64,000 bases of DNA from Alkalihalophilus pseudofirmus OF4 (lineage in GTDB: Bacteria; Bacillota; Bacilli; Bacillales; Bacillaceae_D): positions 2,108,001 through 2,172,000 of the forward strand of contig NC_013791.2 in assembly GCF_000005825.2 (NCBI RefSeq), given 5' to 3'. The notes under the pieces are model-generated. The model saw only the letters and a program-made list of their open reading frames with translations. It made no database searches and was not told the DNA's origin. The stretch's first letter is position 1. Each line of letters begins with the position of its first letter. Both the position numbers and the translations under genes were made by a program. This document shows positions 38,976 through 47,550 of the stretch, piece after piece.

Positions 38976-39007
38976 AAAAGCTGATGAGATGATCTCATCA
39001 GCTTTTT
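38976..39007. terminator. bidirectional terminator
   Basis: Perfect 14-bp arms AAAAGCTGATGAGA/TCTCATCAGCTTTT with loop TGA; serves the aminopeptidase and the convergent ytxG-like gene. Confidence 0.9.
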
Positions 39008-39008
39008 T

Positions 39009-39479
39009 CTAAATTTCTTCTTTTACTGTTACCTTTACCTTAGCATCAGCGGCTTGTCCTTTTCTTTTCTTGTTTGCTTTTCTTAAGTAATACATAAGAG
39101 CGACGCCGCGTACAAATCCTTTTAGGTTCTTCTGTCTGCCGACTTCAGCTCCAGTCCTTACTTCATCCATTTTTGCACCGGTATAATCAGCTAATGTTTC
39201 AGTGAGATGATGCGTTGCTTGCCCTGCATCTTCTACCACATCAAACAGTGGATCAAGCTTGCTTACTTTATGGTTAACATCCATTAACGTTTCGTTCGCA
39301 TTGTACAAGACTAATTTTGTTTCACTTGTAATATCATCCAAGCTTTTTTCTGCTTGTGAAATCGTTTTTGCCGTATTATCCAATGTTTCTGTAAGTTTTT
39401 TAAGTACCGGGATTAGTAATGCGACTAATACCGCAAAACCAATAGCTAAAATTAATACTCCAATTCCTAACCAATCCAT
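39009..39479 (-). CDS. YtxG-like DUF948 membrane protein
   Basis: 156 residues: one N-terminal helix (WLGIGVLILAIGFAVLVALL), then a coiled coil of about 90 residues (KLTETLDNTAKTISQAEKSL) and a basic C terminus (YYLRKANKKRKGQ). That is the DUF948/YtxG layout, a general-stress-linked membrane protein in Bacillus. It follows the DUF5665 gene by about 30 nt, so the two form an operon. Confidence 0.8.
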   Translation of the reverse strand: MDWLGIGVLILAIGFAVLVALLIPVLKKLTETLDNTAKTISQAEKSLDDITSETKLVLYNANETLMDVNHKVSKLDPLFDVVEDAGQATHHLTETLADYTGAKMDEVRTGAEVGRQKNLKGFVRGVALMYYLRKANKKRKGQAADAKVKVTVKEEI

Positions 39480-39508
39480 ATGTATCACCTCGTCATTTAG
39501 TTTATCCT

Positions 39509-39856
39509 TTATGGCTGCTCACGATACTGATCGACCATCTCTAAAAATTCAGCTACCCATTCTCCTACAATTGGAAGTGAGATCATTTGAGTTAAAATGA
39601 AAATGAATAACCCAATAAAAATAGCGGTTCCTATTGTCAATCCAACACCTCTAGCAATCCCTGCTAAAAGATTGGTTTTAATCACTTCTTTTTTGTCGGT
39701 GAAGTGATAGGCCATATCCTTTAAACGACCATTTGTTGTCATGTCTTCGAGTTTATCTAATAATTTTTCAAAGCGTTCATTTTCATCATGACGCTTTTCA
39801 TCGGATCGATGCTTAGGAGGCAGCTTTCGTTGTTCCTGTTCTTTGCGTAACCCCAT
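39509..39856 (-). CDS. DUF5665 domain membrane protein
   Basis: 115 residues: a charged, Lys/Arg-rich N terminus (about 1-60) and then NLLAGIARGVGLTIGTAIFIG and FIFILTQMISLPIVGEWVAEFL, two membrane segments matching DUF5665. Cotranscribed with the YtxG-like gene; function unknown, perhaps envelope stress. Confidence 0.75.
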   Translation of the reverse strand: MGLRKEQEQRKLPPKHRSDEKRHDENERFEKLLDKLEDMTTNGRLKDMAYHFTDKKEVIKTNLLAGIARGVGLTIGTAIFIGLFIFILTQMISLPIVGEWVAEFLEMVDQYREQP

Positions 39857-39934
39857 TCGGTATCCTCCCTTCTTGCATATTCGTTCAATAATACGCTTAT
39901 TAAATACATACCCAGCTATTTCTGCTCATAAACC

Positions 39935-39969
39935 AAAAACTCCCTGCCTAAGTACATTGGCAGGGAGTT
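39935..39969 (-). terminator. terminator of the CDF transporter gene
   Basis: Perfect 11-bp arms AACTCCCTGCC/GGCAGGGAGTT, 10-nt loop, T run on the minus strand. Confidence 0.85.
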
Positions 39970-39973
39970 CTTC

Positions 39974-40870
39974 TTACGCCCATTTACGATCTTGAGTAAA
40001 TGAAACGGTCAACCACTTTGTATAATGAATATCCTTCATTTTTAGATTAATTTCTTCTCTGATCTCATCATGCTCTCGTACCGTTTGAGCTTTAGAAGAT
40101 GGATCTAAAATAAAGTCAATCTCAATATATAATTTTTCCCCTACTTTCGATGTGCGGGTGACTGATTCTACGAAACGATATTTCATCTCCGTTTCTTCCA
40201 CTAGTTTTAATATGTGAGTTTGCAAAGGTTGTGCAGGGGACATTTCTAACACTTCTCGAATGTTATCTCTAATCATCACATATGGAAGCTTCAAGCAATA
40301 TAGGGACACTAAAAGTACCATCAGCGGATCAATATAAGCCACATATGCTGCATACTGAGTATAAGATACAATCGTTGCCCCTAAGAAACCTACAAGGACA
40401 GCCCCACTTAACAATGTATCCATTAACCACTGCTTTTGTTCAGCTTCAATAAATCCTGATTGACTTGTTTTCTTTTTTTGTGACAAGAAATACAAGACAA
40501 CAGCACAGCCGACGGTTGAAAGAATAGAGTACACGAGCGCATACCCGGGATCTACAGCTCTCCCCCCTGTAAATAGGTCATATCCTGATGATGCGAGTGC
40601 CACTATACACAACACTAAAATGATACTATATTTAACAATAATAATAATCGGCTCAAGCACTTCTTTTCCAAATGGGAAACGTTTTTCATCCTGCTTTTTA
40701 ATGTATGCTGCACCGAGTAAAGACATTAGAGATAAGACAACACTTATAAAAGAATAAGCCCCGTCAAATAAAATCATCTGTGAGTTGATGATTAAGCCCC
40801 AAACTACTCCAATAACAGCAAAAAGCAGCGCACCATAAACCGATATCATTAATACGCGTTTTTCACTCAT
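39974..40870 (-). CDS. cation diffusion facilitator (CDF) family transporter
   Basis: 298 residues, six membrane helices then a soluble C-terminal ferredoxin-like domain (about 210-298). LFDGAYSFISVVLSLMSLLG and KRFPFGKEVLEP are the family's helix II and loop marks; YIDPLMVLLVSLYCL matches helix V. The usual H/DxxxD metal pair reads D-x3-S / Y-x-D, so the metal specificity may be unusual. Directly downstream of a TetR gene and preceded by a perfect operator, so probably metal- or stress-inducible. Confidence 0.8.
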   Translation of the reverse strand: MSEKRVLMISVYGALLFAVIGVVWGLIINSQMILFDGAYSFISVVLSLMSLLGAAYIKKQDEKRFPFGKEVLEPIIIIVKYSIILVLCIVALASSGYDLFTGGRAVDPGYALVYSILSTVGCAVVLYFLSQKKKTSQSGFIEAEQKQWLMDTLLSGAVLVGFLGATIVSYTQYAAYVAYIDPLMVLLVSLYCLKLPYVMIRDNIREVLEMSPAQPLQTHILKLVEETEMKYRFVESVTRTSKVGEKLYIEIDFILDPSSKAQTVREHDEIREEINLKMKDIHYTKWLTVSFTQDRKWA

Positions 40871-40892
40871 GTTAGCACCTCATTAATAATTT

Positions 40893-40911
40893 ATGACTGA
40901 ACGTCAGTCAT
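40893..40911. promoter_or_regulatory. TetR-type operator O1 before the CDF gene
   Basis: Perfect inverted repeat ATGACTGA-ACG-TCAGTCAT (8-bp arms), 22 nt upstream of the CDF start codon. Its TGAC...GTCA form is typical of TetR-family operators, and a 14-of-19 matching copy lies in front of the tetR gene (41541-41559). Confidence 0.75.
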
Positions 40912-40940
40912 TTTTAGTCCACAAAAAGCCAATGAATGCA

Positions 40941-41525
40941 TCAGCTTATTGCTCGTTCGATAAAATCATATAATTCTTTTTTGTACAAAGTTAATTCTTC
41001 TGCACTCTTTTTTGCATCTGTGAAAAAGTACGTTTCTGCAGATTGTTCAATCAACCCGATAATAAAACTCGCCAAATGAGTGATCGAACGTCCCATTGGA
41101 ATGTGGCCAGCTTCCATCGCGATGTTTAATTTCGACTCCAGCCACTCATAGTAAGGCCGGTAAATATCTTCCCATCTTTGAAACGAGTGATAATAAGCAA
41201 TCCCTGAGTAACAAAACTTAATCACTTCTTTATGCTCCTCAGTTACTTGATAGGTTTGATCTATCAACACTTGCACAATTTGAAAGATCGAATCATCTTT
41301 CTTTACTTCTTGTTGAATAGCTTCTAATTGTTCATTTAGAATTCGTTCTGCGATGGCAGGTACAATGGCTCCCTTTGAATCAAAATATAAATAAAATGTT
41401 CCTTGAGCCACTCCCGCATGTTTTACAATTTGTGATATAGAAGCTTTCTCAAATCCCTTCTCTTTCATTTGTTCAAATGCGGCATTTAATATAAGTTCAT
41501 ATTTTGTTTCCTGTTTGTTATTCAT
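40941..41525 (-). CDS. TetR family transcriptional regulator
   Basis: 194 residues from ATG 41525 (GGAGG 5 nt upstream). DNA-binding part: ILNAAFEQMKEKGFEKASIS, then QIVKHAGVAQGTFYLYFDSK, the TetR recognition helix. The ligand domain is all-helical. ATG 41558 is in frame, but using it would place the operator-like sequence inside the coding region and leaves the better ribosome site internal. Probably represses itself and the CDF transporter downstream. Confidence 0.85.
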   Translation of the reverse strand: MNNKQETKYELILNAAFEQMKEKGFEKASISQIVKHAGVAQGTFYLYFDSKGAIVPAIAERILNEQLEAIQQEVKKDDSIFQIVQVLIDQTYQVTEEHKEVIKFCYSGIAYYHSFQRWEDIYRPYYEWLESKLNIAMEAGHIPMGRSITHLASFIIGLIEQSAETYFFTDAKKSAEELTLYKKELYDFIERAIS

Positions 41526-41540
41526 TAACGCCTCCAAAAC

Positions 41541-41559
41541 CGACTGACTGTCATTCATT
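41541..41559. promoter_or_regulatory. TetR-type operator O2 before tetR
   Basis: Minus-strand ATGAATGACAGTCAGTCGG matches O1 at 14 of 19 positions, with the TCAGTC half intact and the other half degenerate. It sits 16-34 nt upstream of the tetR start codon, consistent with autorepression at lower affinity. Confidence 0.55.
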
Positions 41560-41685
41560 TTATTGTATCTTATTCACTTCCTTTTTTCAATAGAACCACT
41601 CTTCTACATAAAAAGCAAAAAAGTAATAGGACTCCACCTTCTGACACATAATAAACGATAAGAAAATTGAAGAGGAGGCTTTTTA

Positions 41686-41925
41686 ATGAGTTCACCCTAT
41701 CTATGCCCAAACTGTAAAACAAATCGCTCTCGTTTTAATTTGATCGAGCAAGTAGCGACCCCAGTAAAATTAAATCCTCAAGATGGCTCACTCGTTGAAC
41801 AATACTCAAACGATCAGTTAGACCCTTTTCATACTCCATACCGCGGACCGGAACTAAAAGTACAATGTGGTGCGTGCGGTCTGATTGAAGACGAAAGAAT
41901 GTTCATTAAGCGTGCTCAAACGTAA
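41686..41925 (+). CDS. small zinc-ribbon protein
   Basis: 79 residues with two CxxC knuckles, YLCPNCKTNRSRFN and VQCGACGLIEDE, separated by about 50 residues: a rubredoxin-like/zinc-ribbon shape. GAGGAGG upstream. No family name recognised; conserved hypothetical in style. Confidence 0.65.
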   Translation: MSSPYLCPNCKTNRSRFNLIEQVATPVKLNPQDGSLVEQYSNDQLDPFHTPYRGPELKVQCGACGLIEDERMFIKRAQT

Positions 41926-41953
41926 AAAAGGCGAAGCCTCTGCTTCGCCTTTT
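41924..41953. terminator. bidirectional terminator
   Basis: Arms AAAAAAGGCGAAG/CTTCGCCTTTT around CCTCTG, shared by the zinc-ribbon gene and the convergent hydrolase gene. Confidence 0.85.
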
Positions 41954-43121
41954 ATTGTGTGAATGGCATCATTGATAGTGCCTGCCTCCCTAAAAGAAAG
42001 CTTCCAATGGCATACGCCTCTGCTTCTTCTCGGAACTGATTTGTTTGTTCTACACCCTCGTACACATGCAAGTGATAGGGTTCATATTGAGGAGCTTCCT
42101 CAAAAACTTGGTTAAGAAAAGAAGCCGTTTGATTCAGTCCATGATTCCCTCGGTACATGACTTCATAAAAAGAAATAAACCCATGCATTACACCGTTATA
42201 TCTTAGAGTACGTACAGAGACACCATGTTCAGCTAACCGCTTCGCATAAGCTTCTCCTTCATCACGAAGCGGGTCAAACTCAGCCGTAATCACTAGAGCT
42301 GGGGGCATTTTATATAAATCATCTGCCTCAAGCGGGGATGTGTAAGGAAGCTTCCACATCTCCTTTTCAGGGGTATACGTATCTCTAGCTCTTAACATAA
42401 CGTTTCTAGATAATAGATAATACCCGCTGTCATATACTCCCCTTGAGTCAAACTCAACATCTTGAAAGGTCGTTAACGGATAAAGAAGTGCCTGCGCAGC
42501 AATATCAGGCCCATTACGGTCTCTAGCCATCAGCGAGACAACGGTAGCTAAATTCCCGCCTGCACTATCTCCTACTACAGCTACTTTAGAAGGGTCTCCT
42601 CCTAAGTTTTCCGCCTCACTAACAGCCCACACAAAGGCATCATAGCTGTCTTCAATTGCTGCAGGAAAAGGATGTTCTGGCGCCACTCTGTAGCCCACGG
42701 CAATAACAATACTTTTTGTCCTAGCAGCAAGTGAGCGGACAATATTGTCATGAGTATTAATATCGCCGTAGCCTTTCATAAATGCACCGCCATGATAATA
42801 GAGAATAATCGGATGACCCTCTCCTTTAATCGGACGATACATTCTGGCTTGAATTTCACTTCCGTCAGTAACTGGAATAGAAATGTTTTCTCTAGTAAAT
42901 GAAGGACTGCCGCCTTGCACAAAAAATTTCGGCGGTTTCATATCTGCAGGAACTAAATTATGATGAACAGCATGCAGCAAAACAGCGGTTTTTGGAGGAA
43001 CTTTTCCCGCTTCCGTATAAGTCCAAGCGTGAACAGAGAGGACTACAATAAGGGCTAACATATTTATCGTTAAAATGGAGATCAACACTCCATATTTACA
43101 TTTTTTAAGGATGGATAACAC
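41952..43121 (-). CDS. membrane-anchored alpha/beta hydrolase (HSL/lipase-esterase type)
   Basis: 389 residues. N-terminal hydrophobic segment (YGVLISILTINMLALIVVLSV), then the hormone-sensitive-lipase fold: YYHGGAFMKGY is the oxyanion HGG motif, VVGDSAGGNLATV the GDSAGG nucleophile elbow, EFDPLRDEG the Asp and NGVMHGFISF the His. Esterase acting outside or at the membrane. GTG start with GGGGG about 10 nt upstream. Confidence 0.85.
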   Translation of the reverse strand: MLSILKKCKYGVLISILTINMLALIVVLSVHAWTYTEAGKVPPKTAVLLHAVHHNLVPADMKPPKFFVQGGSPSFTRENISIPVTDGSEIQARMYRPIKGEGHPIILYYHGGAFMKGYGDINTHDNIVRSLAARTKSIVIAVGYRVAPEHPFPAAIEDSYDAFVWAVSEAENLGGDPSKVAVVGDSAGGNLATVVSLMARDRNGPDIAAQALLYPLTTFQDVEFDSRGVYDSGYYLLSRNVMLRARDTYTPEKEMWKLPYTSPLEADDLYKMPPALVITAEFDPLRDEGEAYAKRLAEHGVSVRTLRYNGVMHGFISFYEVMYRGNHGLNQTASFLNQVFEEAPQYEPYHLHVYEGVEQTNQFREEAEAYAIGSFLLGRQALSMMPFTQ

Positions 43122-43255
43122 GAAAAGACACGCCCCCTTTTGTCTGACTTTTTTAACTCTTTTGTTTTATTATATCAGAAAAAGGTCGTTTTGTTATATA
43201 ATTTTATATATTTATAATAGATTTTTACATATTTAAACCACAATTACACATTTAT

Positions 43256-43284
43256 TAAAAAACCCCCGCTGTAAAAGCGAGGGT
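43256..43284 (-). terminator. terminator of msrA
   Basis: Arms ACCCcCGCT/AGCGaGGGT (one C/A mismatch), loop GTAAA, T run on the minus strand. Confidence 0.7.
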
Positions 43285-43291
43285 CGTCTCA

Positions 43292-43822
43292 TTATTTCTT
43301 CCAGTTTGCTTCTATAAATTCATCCCGGCCAGATTGCTTGCGATCCTGTTTATATTCTTCTTTATGTGTTTTATAAAACTTTTGATGCTTTTCTTCAGCT
43401 AAATAAAATTCCTTTGCAGGGAGTATCTTAGTTACAATCGGTTTATTAAATCTGCCGCTTTCTTCGATTTCTTTTTTTGATTTCAGTGCTAATTCGCGCT
43501 GCTTTTCGGTATAGTAAAAAATCGCTGTACGGTATTGAGAACCTCGATCTTGAAACTGCCCTCCGTCATCAGTTGGATCTATTTGAGGCCAGTATAAAGA
43601 TAGCAGCTTTTCATAAGAAAATTGTTCGGGGTCATATGTGATCTGAACCACTTCATAATGACCTGATTCACCTGTTTTCACTTGTTCATATGTAGGGTGA
43701 TTGATCTCTCCCCCGCTATACCCTGATAATACATCTTCAATTCCTGGCTGTTCGTCAAAAGGCTGTACCATACACCAAAAACATCCCCCAGCAAACATGG
43801 CTTTCTCTCTTATATTAGACAT
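43292..43822 (-). CDS. msrA: peptide methionine sulfoxide reductase MsrA
   Basis: 176 residues. MFAGGCFWCMVQPFD has the GCFWC catalytic Cys; SGYSGGEINHPTYEQV and GHYEVVQITYDP are the typical binding blocks; DRGSQYRTAIFYY is conserved. Repairs S-epimers of methionine sulfoxide in proteins. The catalytic residue is Cys here, not Sec. The MsrB domain sometimes fused at the C terminus is absent. Confidence 0.94.
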   Translation of the reverse strand: MSNIREKAMFAGGCFWCMVQPFDEQPGIEDVLSGYSGGEINHPTYEQVKTGESGHYEVVQITYDPEQFSYEKLLSLYWPQIDPTDDGGQFQDRGSQYRTAIFYYTEKQRELALKSKKEIEESGRFNKPIVTKILPAKEFYLAEEKHQKFYKTHKEEYKQDRKQSGRDEFIEANWKK

Positions 43823-43882
43823 AGCTGCACCTCTCTTTATGATTTGTTTTAGTAGTATAGCACATAGACGATTATTACTGCC

Positions 43883-44770
43883 TCATTCATGCTCACTTAC
43901 CTCTTCCCATAATTGCAGCAGAGCTTTTTCCTTGGCTTTTGCTTCTAGCATAATATCCACTTCATACGGTTCCGTAAGAACGATTAACCTCTTAAAATCT
44001 TCCGGTCTGATAAAGTCTGCATGAGCTGGGTCCTTCATGCTTCTCTTACCTGAACTTAAGTGCATTTTTGGAACTAATAATATATGCTCCCAGGTCTGAA
44101 TGACTTCTTCAATGAGCCTTTCTAGTTCTGGCATAGCGCGCTCAAAGCACAGCTCATGATGAATATCAAAGCAAATGGGTACTCCGCACTCTTTCGATAT
44201 AGCTAATACATCTGCCGTGTGAAAAGTTTTATCATCATTTTCTAACCTCAGATACGTACGAACGTTTTCAGATAAGTCATGATAGGCTTTAATAAACGTC
44301 TGTTTTGCCTTTTCCTTATCTCCATAAGCCCCTCCAGTATGCAAAATCATATCACTTCCTCCGATAAAATGCAGAAAATCTGCGTGATACTCTAAATCTT
44401 TTATCGCATTCTGTACGACATGCTCTTTAGGTGAATTTAAGACCGTATATTGTCCAGGATGCATAGAAAGACGAAGATCATGTGCTTGCTGTAATTGATG
44501 AATTTCATCTAATTTCTCCCGCAGGTCCGTATCTTCTTGCCATCGCCAAGTCATTTTGGGATGAGTGGCAAAGGGAATCATATCACTGCTTACTCTAAAG
44601 AAGTAAATATTTTGTTCAATATTCCATGTAATGACTTTCTTTAACATTTCAATGTTCGATAAAGTTAATTCTTTGATTTTCTCCATACCTTCTTTTTCCA
44701 TCGTTATAAGCCGGCATGTCCGAAAAGTAGTAGGCAATGTTAAGTTTTGGCAGGCATATCCCATTTTCAT
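43883..44770 (-). CDS. uvsE: UV damage endonuclease UvsE
   Basis: 295 residues of a TIM-barrel UVDE. GYACQNLTLPTTFRTCRL is the start block; RLSMHPGQYTVLNSP has the first metal His; LILHTGGAYGDKE-like ILHTGGAYG, RLENDDKTFH and CFDIHHELCF (metal ligands) follow. Nicks DNA 5' to UV photoproducts, an alternative excision route. Lies 60 nt after repeat R2 and shares no operon. Confidence 0.92.
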   Translation of the reverse strand: MKMGYACQNLTLPTTFRTCRLITMEKEGMEKIKELTLSNIEMLKKVITWNIEQNIYFFRVSSDMIPFATHPKMTWRWQEDTDLREKLDEIHQLQQAHDLRLSMHPGQYTVLNSPKEHVVQNAIKDLEYHADFLHFIGGSDMILHTGGAYGDKEKAKQTFIKAYHDLSENVRTYLRLENDDKTFHTADVLAISKECGVPICFDIHHELCFERAMPELERLIEEVIQTWEHILLVPKMHLSSGKRSMKDPAHADFIRPEDFKRLIVLTEPYEVDIMLEAKAKEKALLQLWEEVSEHE

Positions 44771-44829
44771 CTAATCACCTTCTCATGTCCTTTTTAGAGG
44801 CTACTGCGAAAATACCTCCTACAGTAGTT

Positions 44830-44956
44830 GTTGATTTCCGCTGCAGGCACACGCTTTCCGCGGGCGGTCCGGGAGCTTCCTCGTCGCTACGCTCCTGTGG
44901 GATCTCCCCTGGCCACACACATCCCGCAGGAGTCGGTGCCTTCCGCTCCAATCAAC
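44830..44956. repeat. 127-bp palindromic intergenic repeat, copy R2
   Basis: Same length and orientation as R1 (950-1076), five mismatches. GTTGATT/AATCAAC ends. Located between uvsE and the DUF2642 gene, with a degenerate inverted relative (R3) about 140 bp further on. Confidence 0.85.
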
Positions 44957-45096
44957 GGAGGAAGGATTTTGTATATTGCTCCCTCATCGTAGTTGTTTGT
45001 TGTTAAGTGATTTAAGCAAACGAAGACTCGAAGTTGTAATTTGAACTAAGTCATTAATATATCACTCCTCTAATTAATTACATAAAGCAATAACCC

Positions 45097-45219
45097 AGCG
45101 GATGAACGATACGTAGACTCCTGTGTGGACTAGAGCAGGGGTGAGATCCCACAGGGCTTTAGCCCGAGGAAGCTCACCAGCTCCATGCGAAAAGCGAAGT
45201 ATGTTTCAGGAACGGCGAG
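45097..45219. repeat. degenerate, inverted copy R3 of the same repeat family
   Basis: Shares, in the opposite orientation to R2, the blocks GACTCCTG, AGGGGtGAGATCCCACAGG, CGAGGAAGCTC and GCGaAAAGCGaaGT in the same order and spacing. The GTTGATT ends are lost, so this copy is old or belongs to a sub-family. Confidence 0.65.
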
Positions 45220-45352
45220 CTTACTCTTACCTCCGATGTTTCCCAGCATTTCAGCGGCCTACCTTTTTTTGAAGAAGTCTTACAAAGCGAACACATATAT
45301 TAGGTAAATGCATAGGATGAGATTGATATAAAATTAGAGGAGGCGCACGACT

Positions 45353-45580
45353 ATGAATAATCAAAATGACCATCAAGTACCTCAAATGATCAGTTCTGTG
45401 GACCCTTATGTGGTTCAAACCCTTCAATCTGTGACAGGAAGTGAAGTTGTCATAGAAACAACTCGAGGGAATGTAAGGGGTACAGTCGCAAATGTGCTGC
45501 CAGATCATGTAGTCATTGAATCGAGCAATTCTACTTTCTTTGTCCGTATTCAGCAAATTGTATGGATTATGCCTGTCTAA
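45353..45580 (+). CDS. DUF2642 family small protein (YuzF-like)
   Basis: 75 residues with GAGGAGG upstream. VQTLQSVTGSEVVIETTRGNVRGTVANVLPDHVVIESS, with FFVRIQQIVWIMP at the end, is the Sm-like beta fold of DUF2642, found in several Bacillus spore-associated small proteins. Function unknown. Confidence 0.75.
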   Translation: MNNQNDHQVPQMISSVDPYVVQTLQSVTGSEVVIETTRGNVRGTVANVLPDHVVIESSNSTFFVRIQQIVWIMPV

Positions 45581-45594
45581 TATTTGCTAAAAGG

Positions 45595-45622
45595 ATCTTC
45601 CCATCATATGGGAAGATTTTTT
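45595..45622 (+). terminator. terminator of the DUF2642 gene
   Basis: Perfect 10-bp arms ATCTTCCCAT/ATGGGAAGAT, loop CAT, followed by five T. Confidence 0.88.
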
Positions 45623-45682
45623 GTGTCCCTGCATTAGGCATTTGCATAAACATGTTATAAATACCAAATGTTGGTGATAACT

Positions 45683-46618
45683 ATGAAAAAGATACTCGTA
45701 TTTTGTGATCCCGGAATTGATGATACAATCGCCCTAATCTACGCCTTTCAAAATCCAGAAATTGAAGTGGTTGGAATCGTGGCTGAATACGGAAATACTA
45801 ACAGACGGTTCGCTGTTCGTAATGTCCAATACTTGCTATCTTTACTTGGAAAAACAGATGTGCCTGTATTTAGCGGGGCTGAGCGCGCTTTAAGCGGAGA
45901 AGAGCCTGTCGCACACCCGACCATTCACGGCGATTTTGGCCTCGGCCCTTTTACACCTCCAGATACGGATGAGACCCTTCGTGAAAACTTTTGCGATCTC
46001 ATCCAATTATTAGAAAAATACGGGGATGAATTAACGATTGTCACACTCGGCCGTTTGACTTCACTAGGAATGTTATTTCTTCTATACCCTAATTTAATGA
46101 AAAGAATTACTAATTACCACATAATGGGCGGAGCTTTTTTTGTTCCAGGAAATGTCACACCTGTGGCTGAGGCAAACATTTATGGTGACCCCACTGCAGC
46201 ACTCATTGTTATGAAATTCGCAAAAAACATTACCTTATTTCCACTTAATATAACCGATCATATTTATATTACTCCAGAGCTTGCTGAACAATTAGACGTT
46301 GTAGGCTGCGAAAACATTTTGTATCCGATTCTTGATTTTTATTATTCGTTTTATCAGAGTCAAATTCCGGATATTGAAGGTAGTCCCGTGCATGATTTAA
46401 TACCGATGATTGCCCTGACGAATCCAGATTGGTTTACACTTAAAAACTATTTAATCTATATCCAAAATGAGGCTGGAATTGCGCGCGGACTAACAAGTGC
46501 TGACATGCGCCCTTATGAAACACTGCCCCCTGCTCCAATTCACAAAGTGGCAACAAATATGGATAACACACATTTTGAAGAACATTTACTAGACATTATG
46601 ACAAGGAAACCAGACTAA
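45683..46618 (+). CDS. nucleoside hydrolase (IUNH family)
   Basis: 311 residues from ATG 45683 with GGTGAT upstream. KILVFCDPGIDDTIALIYAF is the calcium-binding DxDxxxDD motif in its CDPGIDD form; VHPTIHGDFGLG-like AHPTIHGDFGLGPF and the NIYGDPTAALIV block carry further metal/ribose ligands, and HDLIPM the late His/Asp. Cleaves the N-glycosidic bond of nucleosides for base salvage; specificity not predictable. Confidence 0.85.
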   Translation: MKKILVFCDPGIDDTIALIYAFQNPEIEVVGIVAEYGNTNRRFAVRNVQYLLSLLGKTDVPVFSGAERALSGEEPVAHPTIHGDFGLGPFTPPDTDETLRENFCDLIQLLEKYGDELTIVTLGRLTSLGMLFLLYPNLMKRITNYHIMGGAFFVPGNVTPVAEANIYGDPTAALIVMKFAKNITLFPLNITDHIYITPELAEQLDVVGCENILYPILDFYYSFYQSQIPDIEGSPVHDLIPMIALTNPDWFTLKNYLIYIQNEAGIARGLTSADMRPYETLPPAPIHKVATNMDNTHFEEHLLDIMTRKPD

Positions 46619-46622
46619 ACTA

Positions 46623-46648
46623 AAAACCAGCACTCAGGTGCTGGTTTT
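46623..46648. terminator. bidirectional terminator
   Basis: Perfect 11-bp arms AAAACCAGCAC/GTGCTGGTTTT, loop TCAG. Confidence 0.88.
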
Positions 46649-46652
46649 CTAG

Positions 46653-46952
46653 TTACGTTTGCTCTTCATACACAAATTCAATTTCATCAAATTTGCGGCT
46701 GTATTTCACTTTAAGATCGAGGTTTTTAAAATACCATAAGTCCTTTTCTTCAATATAGAAAATAATACCGTCTACTTCTGCCTTTGTACCAATTTTAACC
46801 GGGGGATCTTGGCTGATCCCAAGTGAGAACCCGCTTTGAATATTACCGCACCCTCCATATCTTGCAAAAAACCGGATATATTCTCCCTCTCCCTGTAATT
46901 GAAATTCTTCTTTAAACCAAGCTAGTGCCGGCTTTGTAATTTGGATGTCCAA
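46653..46952 (-). CDS. HesB/YneR family protein (Cys form)
   Basis: 99 residues. ITKPALAWFKEEFQLQGEGEYIRFFARYGGCGNIQSGFSLGI is the HesB-type fold with one Cys in the usual place (YGGCG). It matches B. subtilis YneR. TTG 46952 has AGGAG at 8 nt; GTG 46961 overlaps that site. The two C-terminal cysteines of true IscA are missing. It is the third HesB-family gene in a 5.5-kb stretch, and the only one with an ordinary Cys codon. Confidence 0.75.
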   Translation of the reverse strand: MDIQITKPALAWFKEEFQLQGEGEYIRFFARYGGCGNIQSGFSLGISQDPPVKIGTKAEVDGIIFYIEEKDLWYFKNLDLKVKYSRKFDEIEFVYEEQT

Positions 46953-47136
46953 CTGCCTCACTCCTACTCAAAATGCGTATATGTATTTCATGTAGTGTAA
47001 CAAGAAACAAGGAGCCTTGTCTATCTTTTCAGCAAGCGGCTAAATCCGCCTAAAAAGTTTCCCAGGAGAAACTTTTTTGCTGCTTGTTGAATATATTGTA
47101 GTAAAGAAAAATGAAATCCATAAGGAGATGATAAAG

Positions 47137-47247
47137 ATGAGCTATAAAAAAAGGATTGTCCAATATGCCTATTTACTTACGAAAATGGGAGCTCTTTCGG
47201 AAGCTCAAAAATCACAGCTGCTCAATGATTTTAAACAAAAAAAATAA
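47137..47247 (+). CDS. small basic protein, 36 residues
   Basis: ATG with AAGGAG at 9 nt. MSYKKRIVQYAYLLTKMGAL then SEAQKSQLLNDFKQKK: two short helices, net positive charge. Ends in a terminator hairpin. No family recognised. A purposeful small gene is suggested by its ribosome site and terminator. Confidence 0.45.
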   Translation: MSYKKRIVQYAYLLTKMGALSEAQKSQLLNDFKQKK

Positions 47248-47274
47248 CGTGAAGCTGTTTGCTTCACGTTATTT
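47242..47274. terminator. bidirectional terminator
   Basis: Arms AAATAACGTGAAGC/GCTTCACGTTATTT, loop TGTTT-like; contains the stop codons of both convergent small genes. Confidence 0.85.
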
Positions 47275-47487
47275 AAATCCTTTTCCTTTTGTTAAATGAC
47301 ACGGAACCCCCTTACCTACTGCGCCAGGCTCCTTCATTTTTTCAACATAGGCCATGCCTCTTGCACATGGCGTGCTGCATTTGATACAGGTTTCTGAAGT
47401 GACCATTTTTTGTGTAAACGCATATTTTTCACTAGGGGTTTTCTTAGGAGCGTGCTTTGCCTTTGATGATTTCTTTTTAGCAGCCAT
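47269..47487 (-). CDS. small Lys-rich, Cys-containing protein
   Basis: 72 residues: a basic, Ala/Lys-rich N terminus (MAAKKKSSKAKHAPKKTPSE) and a C-terminal cysteine cluster TCIKCSTPCARG ... GVPCHLTKGKG (CxxCxxxC plus one). Looks like a nucleic-acid-binding, metal-binding small protein; not recognised. Alternative frames here are overlaps. Confidence 0.55.
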   Translation of the reverse strand: MAAKKKSSKAKHAPKKTPSEKYAFTQKMVTSETCIKCSTPCARGMAYVEKMKEPGAVGKGVPCHLTKGKGFK

Positions 47488-47550
47488 CTTATCGCCTCTT
47501 TTTTGCTAAGATGCTGTATCTTATGCAAAGGAGGCAAAACGGTGAGAGGG

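Noticed and set aside
43292-43822. MsrA as a third selenoprotein
   Set aside because: MsrA can contain Sec in some organisms, but here the catalytic codon encodes Cys (GCFWC) and the frame has no TGA.
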